From: Pseudomonadota bacterium
GTDB lineage: Bacteria > Pseudomonadota > Gammaproteobacteria > Xanthomonadales > Xanthomonadaceae
DNA: 6,721 bases
Reading direction: 5' to 3'
Assembly (NCBI GenBank): GCA_023453655.1
Contig: JAEXTE010000248.1
Coordinates: 1-6,721, forward strand
Under the pieces are notes generated by a model. The model did no database searches. It saw only the letters and a list, made by a program, of their open reading frames with translations, and was not told the DNA's origin. The first letter of the stretch is position 1. Each line of letters starts with the position of its first letter. The translations under genes and the position numbers were made by a program. Shown piece after piece: positions 1-6,510 of the stretch.

Positions 1-14
1 ACGATCCACTACGC

Positions 15-18
15 GGAG
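15..18 (+). promoter_or_regulatory. Shine-Dalgarno for the dgcA-like gene
   Basis: A GGAG lies 9 nt upstream of the GTG at position 28. The reading frame stays open to the window edge, so this site, together with the fact that family similarity begins right after the GTG, decides the start. An upstream gene could overlap or abut here, but only 27 bases are visible, with no stop codon in the dgcA frame. Confidence 0.55.
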
Positions 19-27
19 CGGGCCGCC

Positions 28-1029
28 GTGCCGATCCAACTCGAACTCCACAACGAGCCGCTGCGGCTCGCGGCCCCGTTCCGCATCTCCGGCCACGTCT
101 TCGAGGCCATGCCGGCCACGGTGGTGACCCTGCGCGACGGCGACTTCGTCGGCCGCGGCGAGGGTGCCGGCGTGTACTACAACAACGACCACCCGGACAC
201 GATGGTCGCAACGCTCGAGGCGCTGCGCGAACGCATCGAAGCCGGGCTCGACCGCGAAACCCTGCGCGGCCTGCTGCCGCCGGGTGGCGCGCGCAACGCG
301 CTCGACGCGGCGCTGTGGGAACTCGAATCGCAGCGCGCCGGCGTGCCGGTCTGGCAGCTCGCCGGCCTGGAAGGCGTACGCCCGCTGCTGACCACGATGA
401 CGGTTGGCGCCGACGAACCCGGGGTGATGGCGCGCAACGCCGCGGCCTACACCCGGGCGCGGGCGCTCAAGCTCAAGCTCACCGGCGAAGCCGGGCTCGA
501 CGCCGCCCGCGTGCGCGCGGTGCGCACGCGCTGCCCGGAGCCGTGGATCGGCGTCGACGCCAACCAGGGCTACCGCGTCGCCGACCTGGCGGACCTGCTG
601 CCGGTGCTGCTCGAGGCGCGCGTGTCGCTGCTGGAGCAGCCGGGCGCGCGCGGGCTGGAGCACGAACTCGCCGGCGTCGAGCGGCCGCTGCCGTTCGCCG
701 CGGACGAAAGCATCCTCGACCTCGCCGAACTCGAGGCGCGCCACCACCACTTCGACGTCGTCAACATCAAGCTCGACAAGTGCGGCGGCCTCACCGAAGG
801 ATTGATGATGGCCAGGCGCGCCCGCGAGCTGGGCAAGCGGGTGATGGTGGGCAACATGTGCGGCACCAGCCTGGCGGCGGCGCCGGCCTTCGTGCTCGGC
901 CAGTTCTGCGACGTCGTCGACCTCGACGGCCCGATCTTCCTGCAGGCCGACCGCAGCCCCTCGGTGCGCTACGAGGACGGCCACATCCACTGCGGCGACG
1001 AGGTCTGGGGACCGCGGGCGGGCCGGTGA
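28..1029 (+). CDS. dgcA: DgcA-like N-acetyl-D-glutamate racemase (dipeptide epimerase family, enolase superfamily)
   Basis: This is a cytoplasmic enolase-superfamily enzyme of the muconate-lactonizing subgroup, 333 aa, a normal full length. Visible motifs are the K148-L-K150 pair after strand 2 of the barrel (acid/base lysines), the Mg ligands D177 (in VDANQGY), E203 (in LLEQP) and D226 (in FAADES), and the opposing base K248 (in VNIKLDK). A DxD pair D298/D300 (DLDGP) is typical of dipeptide epimerases, where it contacts the substrate amino group. The N-terminal capping domain covers roughly residues 1-110. The family includes L-Ala-D/L-Glu epimerases and DgcA, which interconverts N-acetyl-D- and N-acetyl-L-glutamate. 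The DgcN-family gene in the same cluster favours DgcA; L-Ala-D-Glu epimerase in peptidoglycan-peptide recycling is the main alternative. The GTG start at 28 has a good Shine-Dalgarno. The stop overlaps the next gene by 4 bp, indicating an operon. Confidence 0.85.
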   Translation: MPIQLELHNEPLRLAAPFRISGHVFEAMPATVVTLRDGDFVGRGEGAGVYYNNDHPDTMVATLEALRERIEAGLDRETLRGLLPPGGARNALDAALWELESQRAGVPVWQLAGLEGVRPLLTTMTVGADEPGVMARNAAAYTRARALKLKLTGEAGLDAARVRAVRTRCPEPWIGVDANQGYRVADLADLLPVLLEARVSLLEQPGARGLEHELAGVERPLPFAADESILDLAELEARHHHFDVVNIKLDKCGGLTEGLMMARRARELGKRVMVGNMCGTSLAAAPAFVLGQFCDVVDLDGPIFLQADRSPSVRYEDGHIHCGDEVWGPRAGR

Positions 1030-2303
1030 GCGGCTCGGCGGAACGCACCTGGTTCGGCCAGCCACGCGGGCTGGCCATCCTGTTCCTGACCCAGATGTGG
1101 GAGATGTTCTCCTACTACGGGATGCGCACCCTGCTGGTCTATTACATGACCAGGCAGCTGCTGTTCGCGCAGGAGAAGGCTTCCTTCATCTACGGCCTCT
1201 ACACCGCGCTGGCCTATTTCACCCCGATCCTCGGCGGCGCCATCGCCGACCGCTGGCTGGGCAAGCGCAACGCGGTGCTGCTGGGCGGCAGCATCATGGC
1301 GGTCGGCCACTTCGTGATGGCCTTCGAGCCGGTGTTCTACCTTGCGCTGGCGGTGATCGCGCTCGGCAACGGCCTGTTCCTGCCCAGCCTGCCGAGCCAG
1401 ATCAACGACCTCTACCGCGAGGACGACCCGCGCCGCGGGCGCGCCTACAACGTCTACTACGTGGGCCTGAACATCGGCGGCTTCATGGCGCCGCTGGTCT
1501 GCGGAACCCTCGGCGAGCTCTACGGCTGGCACTACGGCTTCGGCGCCGCCGGCGTGGGCATGTTCGCCGGGCTGATGATCTATGTCTCCGGGCGCCGCTA
1601 CCTGCCCGCGCCGCCGCCGCGAGCGGCCGTGGCGGCGCCCGCGGATCCACGCCGGGCGCGTGCCGATGCGCGCCGCGTCTGGTGGCTGCTGCTGGGCGTG
1701 GGCGTCGCTGCGACGATATTCCGCGGCGCCTACGAGCAGGTCGGCAACACCCTGCCGCTGTGGATCGACGACAGCGTCGCACGCGGCTTCGCCGGCTTCA
1801 CCATTCCGATGACATGGTTCCAGTCGCTCAACCCGCTGCTGGTGATCGCCATGACCCCGCTGCTGCTGATGGCCTGGCGGCGCCGCGCGGAGGCCGGGCG
1901 CGACCTCTCGCCCGCGCGCCGCATGGCGGCCGGTGCCCTGGTGGTGGCGGCCGCCTACCTGATGCTTTCGCTGCTGTCGATGGCCACGGCCGGTGCGCCG
2001 GTCAGCTGGCTGTGGCTGGTGGCGTTCTTCGTGGTGCTGACGCTGGGCGAGCTCTACATCCTGCCCACCGGACTGGGCCTGTTCGCCAGGCTGGCGCCGC
2101 CGCGCCTGGGGGCGACCACGGTCGCCTCGTGGTTCTTCGCCACGTTCGCCGGCAGCCTGCTTGCCGGCCTGGTCGGCATGCTGTTCACGCGCGCCGGCAA
2201 CGCCGGGTTCTTCCTGCTGCTGTCCGGACTGGCCGCGTGCGCGGCGCTGCTGCTGTGGCGGCTGGATCGTCCGATCGAGTCCCTGCCCAAGTCATCGACC
2301 TAG
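1026..2303 (+). CDS. POT/PTR2-like MFS transporter, divergent
   Basis: This is a 425-aa inner-membrane carrier, with 12 membrane segments counted by eye. POT (proton-dependent oligopeptide transporter) hallmarks are MFSYYGMR in TM1 (27-34), the TM5 stretch YYVGLNIGGFMAPLVCG followed by GWHYGFGAAG, YEQVGN in TM7 (236-241), WFQSLNP in TM8 and LGELYILPTGL in TM10. The start is the GTG of the GTGA overlapping the dgcA stop; it is the only start that leaves a normal N-terminus ahead of TM1, and its weak Shine-Dalgarno suggests translational coupling to dgcA. Unusually, the ExxER proton-coupling motif reads Q23-MW-E26-M27, and the TM4 lysine of canonical POTs is L119. E237 (TM7) and E342 (TM10) are kept. 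The linker between the two halves (about 190-217) is short and Arg/Ala/Pro rich, without the HA/HB helices of most bacterial POTs. The likely cargo is a D-amino-acid-containing dipeptide, D-Glu or an N-acyl amino acid, inferred from neighbours only. Confidence 0.85.
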   Translation: MSGSAERTWFGQPRGLAILFLTQMWEMFSYYGMRTLLVYYMTRQLLFAQEKASFIYGLYTALAYFTPILGGAIADRWLGKRNAVLLGGSIMAVGHFVMAFEPVFYLALAVIALGNGLFLPSLPSQINDLYREDDPRRGRAYNVYYVGLNIGGFMAPLVCGTLGELYGWHYGFGAAGVGMFAGLMIYVSGRRYLPAPPPRAAVAAPADPRRARADARRVWWLLLGVGVAATIFRGAYEQVGNTLPLWIDDSVARGFAGFTIPMTWFQSLNPLLVIAMTPLLLMAWRRRAEAGRDLSPARRMAAGALVVAAAYLMLSLLSMATAGAPVSWLWLVAFFVVLTLGELYILPTGLGLFARLAPPRLGATTVASWFFATFAGSLLAGLVGMLFTRAGNAGFFLLLSGLAACAALLLWRLDRPIESLPKSST

Positions 2304-2306
2304 GAG
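2302..2306 (+). promoter_or_regulatory. Shine-Dalgarno overlapping the transporter stop codon
   Basis: AGGAG starts inside the TAG stop of the transporter (2301-2303) and lies 7 nt before the ATG at 2314. It fixes the deacylase start there, rather than at the upstream in-frame ATG at 2161, and implies tight translational coupling. Confidence 0.8.
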
Positions 2307-2313
2307 CCGCGCC

Positions 2314-4017
2314 ATGAGGCGTCGTGTGCCTGCCGTCCTCATGCTTGCCCTGGCCGCCTGCAGCGGCATGCCGGCGGCCGCGCCCGCGCCGCGCTACGAC
2401 CTGCTGATCCGCAACGGCACCGTGTACGACGGCAGCGGTGCCCCGGGCCGGCGCCTCGACGTGGCGGTGCAGGGCGACCGCATCGCCGCGCTGCTGCCCG
2501 CCGGCGGCGACGCGCAGGCCGACCGCGTCGTCGACGCCGGCGGCCAGGCGGTGGCTCCGGGCTTCATCAACGTGCTGAGCTGGGCGACCGAGTCGCTGGT
2601 CGTCGACGGCCGCGGCATGAGCGATACGAAGCAGGGCGTGACGCTCGAGATCTTCGGCGAGGGCTGGTCGATGGGTCCGCTCAACGACGCGATGAAGGCG
2701 GACGCGCTGCGGCGCCAGGGCGACATCCGCTATCCGATCGAATGGACCAGCCTGGGCGAATACCTCGAGCATCTCGAGCGCAAGGGCGTCACCCCCAACG
2801 TCGCCTCCTTCGTCGGCGCGACCACGGTGCGCATCCACGAACTGGGCGAGGACGACGTCACGCCCAGCGCCGAGCAGCTCGCGCGCATGCAGGACCTGGT
2901 GCGCGCGGCGATGGACGAGGGCGCGCTGGGCGTCGGCGGTTCGCTGATCTATCCGCCGGCCGCGTTCGCGGACACCGGCGAACTGGTCGCGCTGGCGCAG
3001 GCGGCGGCCGAGTCCGGCGGCGGCTACGTCGCCCACATGCGCAGCGAGGCCGACCGCTTCCTCGAAGCCCTGGACGAAACCATTGCCATCGCGCGCGCCA
3101 CCGGCCAGCGCGCCGAGGTCTACCACCTCAAGGCCGCCGGCCGGGACAACTGGCCGAAGATGGCGCAGGCGATCGCGCGCATCGAGCAGGCCCGCGGCGA
3201 GGGCCTGGCGGTAAGCGCCAACATGTACGCCTATGTCGCCGGCGCCACCGGCCTCGACGCTGCCCTCCCGCCGTGGGTCCAGGCAGGCGGCCACGACGCG
3301 ATGGTGGCGCGTCTGCGCGACCCGTCGATCCGCGCGCGAGTGATCGCCGACATGCGCGATCCGGACGCCGGCTGGGAGAACCTGCGCCTGCAGGCCGGCG
3401 ACGACAGCCGGGTGCTGCTGATCGGGTTCAGGAACCCCGCGCTCAAGCCGCTCACCGGCCGCAGCCTCGCCGACGTGGCGCGCGGGCGCGGGGTCACGGG
3501 GGAAGACGCGGTGATCGACCTGGTGATCGAGGACGACAGCCGCGTCGACACGGCCTATTTCCTGATGAGCGAGGAGAACGTCGAACTCGGGCTGCGCCAG
3601 CCATGGGTGAGCCTGGGTTCGGACGCGGAGTCCTCGGCGCCGGAGGGCGTGTTCCTGCTGTCGAGCACGCATCCGCGCGCCTACGGCAACGTCGCCCGCT
3701 TCCTCGGCCACTACGTGCGCGACCGGGGGCTGATGCCGCTGGAGGAGGGCATCCATCGCCTCACCGGCCTGCCGGCGGCCAACTGGAAGCTGGAGGGCCG
3801 CGGCTGCCTGCAGCCGGGCTGCCATGCCGACATCGTGGTGTTCGATCCGGCCACCGTCGCCGACCACGCCACGTTCGCGGAGCCGCAGCGTTACGCCACC
3901 GGCGTGTCCCAGGTGTTCGTCAACGGCGTGCAGGTGCTGCGTGACGGGGAGCATACCGGCGCCACGCCGGGCCGGTTCGTGCGCGGGCCGGGCTGGAAGG
4001 GCCGCAGGTCGCCGTAG
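2314..4017 (+). CDS. Exported lipoprotein amidohydrolase, D-aminoacylase (N-acyl-D-amino-acid deacylase) family
   Basis: This 567-aa protein begins with a lipoprotein signal peptide: MRRR, a hydrophobic run, and the lipobox L13-A-A-C16. Ser at +2 predicts outer-membrane sorting, so the enzyme should face the periplasm. The mature part starts with the amidohydrolase beta-sandwich (YDLLIRNGTVYDGSG), passes through the metal-dependent TIM barrel and returns to the sandwich near HADIVVFDP. D-aminoacylase landmarks are VAHMRSE (H241), EVYHLKAAG (H271), the ATGLDAALPPW stretch, LGSDAES (D437) and THPRAYGNVARFLG (452-465). The family hydrolyses N-acyl-D-amino acids to the free D-amino acid and a carboxylic acid. 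Unusually, the FIDVHxH metal motif is replaced by FINVLSW (L88, W90), and the position of the bridging Cys of the Alcaligenes enzyme appears to be E116 in FGEGWSMGP. It is probably catalytically active with one metal, but the substrate is not certain. It is coupled to the transporter upstream; no terminator is visible after it. Confidence 0.85.
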   Translation: MRRRVPAVLMLALAACSGMPAAAPAPRYDLLIRNGTVYDGSGAPGRRLDVAVQGDRIAALLPAGGDAQADRVVDAGGQAVAPGFINVLSWATESLVVDGRGMSDTKQGVTLEIFGEGWSMGPLNDAMKADALRRQGDIRYPIEWTSLGEYLEHLERKGVTPNVASFVGATTVRIHELGEDDVTPSAEQLARMQDLVRAAMDEGALGVGGSLIYPPAAFADTGELVALAQAAAESGGGYVAHMRSEADRFLEALDETIAIARATGQRAEVYHLKAAGRDNWPKMAQAIARIEQARGEGLAVSANMYAYVAGATGLDAALPPWVQAGGHDAMVARLRDPSIRARVIADMRDPDAGWENLRLQAGDDSRVLLIGFRNPALKPLTGRSLADVARGRGVTGEDAVIDLVIEDDSRVDTAYFLMSEENVELGLRQPWVSLGSDAESSAPEGVFLLSSTHPRAYGNVARFLGHYVRDRGLMPLEEGIHRLTGLPAANWKLEGRGCLQPGCHADIVVFDPATVADHATFAEPQRYATGVSQVFVNGVQVLRDGEHTGATPGRFVRGPGWKGRRSP

Positions 4018-4036
4018 CAACGCATTTCCATTTGTA

Positions 4037-4064
4037 TTGACAATTTTCCGATTGGGATCATGAT
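4037..4064 (+). promoter_or_regulatory. Predicted sigma70-type promoter for the TonB receptor gene
   Basis: A perfect TTGACA -35 (4037-4042) is followed after 16 bp by CATGAT (4059-4064, 4 of 6 matches to TATAAT). It sits in the only AT-rich stretch of the window and would start transcription near 4071, about 45 nt ahead of the receptor ATG. This suggests the receptor and dgcN can be transcribed separately from the upstream genes, though read-through is possible. Confidence 0.55.
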
Positions 4065-4067
4065 CCC
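4054..4067. promoter_or_regulatory. Palindromic operator candidate over the -10
   Basis: GGGATCATGATCCC is a perfect 14-bp palindrome with no spacer. It covers the predicted -10, so a dimeric repressor bound here would block RNA polymerase. The cognate regulator is not in the window. Confidence 0.45.
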
Positions 4068-4075
4068 TGATCAGG
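4066..4075. promoter_or_regulatory. Second palindrome at the predicted transcription start
   Basis: CCTGATCAGG is a perfect 10-bp palindrome that overlaps the end of the 14-bp one by two bases and shares the core TGATC with it. Side by side they look like a tandem operator, or one extended site, around +1. Confidence 0.35.
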
Positions 4076-4091
4076 ACCGGGTTAGCCCGGT
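4076..4091 (+). other. Leader stem-loop ahead of the TonB receptor gene
   Basis: ACCGGG-TTAG-CCCGGT forms a perfect 6-bp stem with a 4-nt loop near the predicted 5' end of the mRNA. It has no T-tract, so it is not an intrinsic terminator, and it leaves the Shine-Dalgarno (GGAGAG, 4104-4109) free. It may protect the 5' end. Confidence 0.35.
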
Positions 4092-4115
4092 GCGCAGTCG
4101 ACCGGAGAGCACGCC

Positions 4116-6452
4116 ATGACCGCATCCATCCCGTCCGTCCCGGCCCGCCGCTCGCGGCTTGCCCTCGCCGTGGTCGCCGCCATGGCGGTCGCCGGCGGCA
4201 ACGCCGCGCTCGCCCAGGAAGCGCCGGCCGAGACCGGCCCGGTCGAACTCGACAGCATCGTCGTCACCGCCAACAAGCGCCAGGAGAACATCCGCGAGGT
4301 CGCCACCGCGATCACGCGCCTGGGCGAGATGCAGCTGGAGAACCTCAACGCCACCCAGATGGCGGACTACGCCAGCTACGTGCCGGGCCTGCAGCTGCAG
4401 TCCAACGGCACGCCCGGGCAGGTGCAGGTCTCGATGCGCGGCGTGGCCGCGCTCTCGCCCGGCTCGACCGTGGGCACCTATGTCGACGACGCACCGGTCG
4501 GCTCCAACAGCCTGTACCAGCAGGCCACCCTGTACCAGCTCGACCTGCTGCCCTACGACATCGAGAGCATCGAGGTGCTGCGCGGGCCGCAGGGCACGCT
4601 CTACGGCGCCGGGGCGATGGGCGGCCTGATCAAGTACAGCATGCGCAAGCCCGACACCGCGCAGCGCGAGTTCCGGGTCGGCGCCGGCGTGTCCTCGCCG
4701 GCCAGCGGCGAGACCGGCGCGAACTACCGCGTCGGCATGAACCTGCCGATCGTCGAGGACGCGTTCGCGCTGCGCGTCAGCGCCGCCCGGCAGGAACTGC
4801 CGGGCTACGTCGACAACCTCGTCGACGGCCGCCGCGACATCGACCAGGGCCGCCAGACCAGCGCGCGCGCCGCGCTGCGCTGGGAAGGCGAGGCCGCCAG
4901 CGTGCAGTTCGCGGTGATGCGACAGGAGGTCGAGAGCGACAACAACTCGAGGATCGCCGTCGATGCGGCGACCCAGAGGCCGCTGGCCGGCCTGTCGAAC
5001 CGCGTCTACGTCGACGAGCCGTTCTCCAAGGAGATCGAGCACTATTCGCTGGCCATCGAATACGACCTGGGCTTCGCCGACCTGGTCTCGTCCACCAGCT
5101 ACGCCGACACCCGCACCGCGATCCGCAGCGACGTGTCGCTGAGCTACGGCGAGTATCCGCTGGCCTTCCTCGACGCCGACCCGACGCTCGAAGCCGGCTC
5201 GTCGTACCTCGACAACCGGCTCTCGCTCACCCAGTTCACCCAGGAGGTGCGCCTGCAGTCGAAGTCCGGCGGCGCCTTCGAATGGCTGGTCGGTGGCTTC
5301 CATTCCGACGAGGACGGCGACAACTACCAGTACGTGGCGCTCAACCGGCTCGACGGTTCGCCGCTGCAGGCGCCGTGGAACGACATCCTCGGCGTGCTGG
5401 GCGAGCTGGTGATCCCCAGCACCTACGAGGAAACGGCGGTCTTCGCCAACGCCAGCTACCGCTTCACCGAGCGCTTCAAGCTCGGCGCGGGCCTGCGCTT
5501 CTCGCGCAACGACCAGGAGTTCCAGCAGAACGTGACCGGCGGCGTGCTGATCCCGATCGGCGTGCAGGACAACCGCTCCAGCGAGGACGTGTTCACCTGG
5601 AGCATCACCCCGCAGTTCCAGATCTCGCCCGACTCGATGGTCTATGCCAAGGCGTCCACCGGCTACCAGCCCGGCGGCCCGAACGTGGTGGCCGTGGGCC
5701 TGCCCTCGGCGGTGGATTCGTCCACCCTCACCAGCTACGAACTGGGCTGGAAGGCCGGCTTCGGCCGCCGCCTGGCATTCGACCTGGTCGCCTACCAGAT
5801 CGACTGGGAAGACATCCAGGTCGCCTCGCAGGTCAACGGCGTCAGCGGCCTGGTCAACGGCGGCGAAGCCACCAGCCGCGGCGTCGAGGCCTCGCTGCAG
5901 TGGCGTCCGCTGAGCGGGCTGACCCTCGGCTTCAACGGCGCCTGGAACGATTCCGAGCTCGACCAGGACTTCCCGGCGATCGTGGTGCCGCTGGATCCGG
6001 ACCTGCCCGGCGGCGTGCTCGAGCTCAACACCGGCCTGGCCGGCGACCGCATGCCCTACGTGCCCGACCTGACCCTGTCGGCCACCGTCGACTACACCGT
6101 GGCGCTGTCCAACGGCTGGAGCGCGGGCGTCGGCGGTGGCTACCGCTGGGTCGACGACCGCACCAACGCCACCACCGAGCGCCAGGTCATCGCCATCGCC
6201 GATCCGCGCACGGTGCTCGACACCACCATCACCGGGCCGCTGACGATCGAGAGCTACGGCGCGTTCGACCTCTACGCCTCGCTGTCCAACGGCAGCTGGA
6301 CGCTGCGTGGCTACGTCAGGAACGCAGGCGACAAGCGCGCGTACTCGTCGATCACCGACGTCACCGGCGCGCTGACCGGCATCACCCACCACCTGGCCGC
6401 CGTGCCGATCCAGCCGCGCACCCTCGGTCTGGAAGTCGACTACCGCTTCTGA
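4116..6452 (+). CDS. TonB-dependent outer-membrane receptor
   Basis: This is a 778-aa outer-membrane active transporter energised by TonB-ExbBD. The signal peptide has a basic stretch ending at R14, a hydrophobic core of about 15-27 and a predicted cut after A33 (AALA|QE). A TonB box follows at once (ELDSIVVTA, 44-52), so there is no N-terminal signalling domain and no FecIR-type control is expected. The plug holds the classic LRGPQGTLYGAGAMGGLIKY region (R156-G-P-Q-G-T-L-Y-G). The rest is a beta-barrel rich in alternating aromatic/polar strands, including the late barrel motif STGYQPGGPN, and it ends in YRF with the terminal Phe required for outer-membrane assembly. The Shine-Dalgarno GGAG (4104-4107) is 8 nt from the ATG. 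The family is usually annotated as iron-siderophore uptake, but the neighbours and the lack of a Fur-like box favour an organic substrate such as an N-acylated or peptide-bound D-amino acid; that is inference. Confidence 0.9.
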   Translation: MTASIPSVPARRSRLALAVVAAMAVAGGNAALAQEAPAETGPVELDSIVVTANKRQENIREVATAITRLGEMQLENLNATQMADYASYVPGLQLQSNGTPGQVQVSMRGVAALSPGSTVGTYVDDAPVGSNSLYQQATLYQLDLLPYDIESIEVLRGPQGTLYGAGAMGGLIKYSMRKPDTAQREFRVGAGVSSPASGETGANYRVGMNLPIVEDAFALRVSAARQELPGYVDNLVDGRRDIDQGRQTSARAALRWEGEAASVQFAVMRQEVESDNNSRIAVDAATQRPLAGLSNRVYVDEPFSKEIEHYSLAIEYDLGFADLVSSTSYADTRTAIRSDVSLSYGEYPLAFLDADPTLEAGSSYLDNRLSLTQFTQEVRLQSKSGGAFEWLVGGFHSDEDGDNYQYVALNRLDGSPLQAPWNDILGVLGELVIPSTYEETAVFANASYRFTERFKLGAGLRFSRNDQEFQQNVTGGVLIPIGVQDNRSSEDVFTWSITPQFQISPDSMVYAKASTGYQPGGPNVVAVGLPSAVDSSTLTSYELGWKAGFGRRLAFDLVAYQIDWEDIQVASQVNGVSGLVNGGEATSRGVEASLQWRPLSGLTLGFNGAWNDSELDQDFPAIVVPLDPDLPGGVLELNTGLAGDRMPYVPDLTLSATVDYTVALSNGWSAGVGGGYRWVDDRTNATTERQVIAIADPRTVLDTTITGPLTIESYGAFDLYASLSNGSWTLRGYVRNAGDKRAYSSITDVTGALTGITHHLAAVPIQPRTLGLEVDYRF

Positions 6453-6461
6453 CGCTCCCGT

Positions 6462-6480
6462 CCGCCCGCGCGCCGGGCGG
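6462..6480 (+). other. Intercistronic GC-rich hairpin
   Basis: CCGCCCG and CGGGCGG form a perfect 7-bp stem around a 5-nt loop, 9 nt after the receptor stop. Only two T residues follow, so it is a poor intrinsic terminator. It could weaken read-through into dgcN or stabilise the 3' end of the receptor message. Confidence 0.4.
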
Positions 6481-6510
6481 TTCCACGCGCAGGGAATCGA
6501 GCGCCACCGC

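Noticed and set aside
315..1025. Upstream extension of the transporter frame into the dgcA gene
   Set aside because: The extension is Arg/Ala-rich shadow sequence of dgcA. POT similarity begins after the GTG at 1026.
28..1029. Other enolase-superfamily roles such as o-succinylbenzoate synthase or muconate cycloisomerase
   Set aside because: The DxD pair near the C-terminus and the DgcN neighbour point to the dipeptide epimerase/DgcA group, and no menaquinone or aromatic-degradation genes are nearby.
2161..2313. Upstream ATG for the deacylase inside the transporter gene
   Set aside because: It would bury the lipoprotein signal peptide behind 51 Cys/Arg/Ser-rich residues. The ATG at 2314 has its own AGGAG and a proper lipobox.
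4018..4060. Intrinsic terminator after the deacylase gene
   Set aside because: No GC-rich stem followed by a T-run is present; the T-rich stretch belongs to the promoter.
4031..4067. Fur box in the receptor promoter
   Set aside because: The palindromes contain GGGATCATGATCCC and do not match the GATAAT-type repeats of a Fur site.
2185..4125. Minus-strand open frame of 646 codons opposite the deacylase gene
   Set aside because: Same composition artefact; it spans the promoter region and two plus-strand genes and has no recognisable domain.
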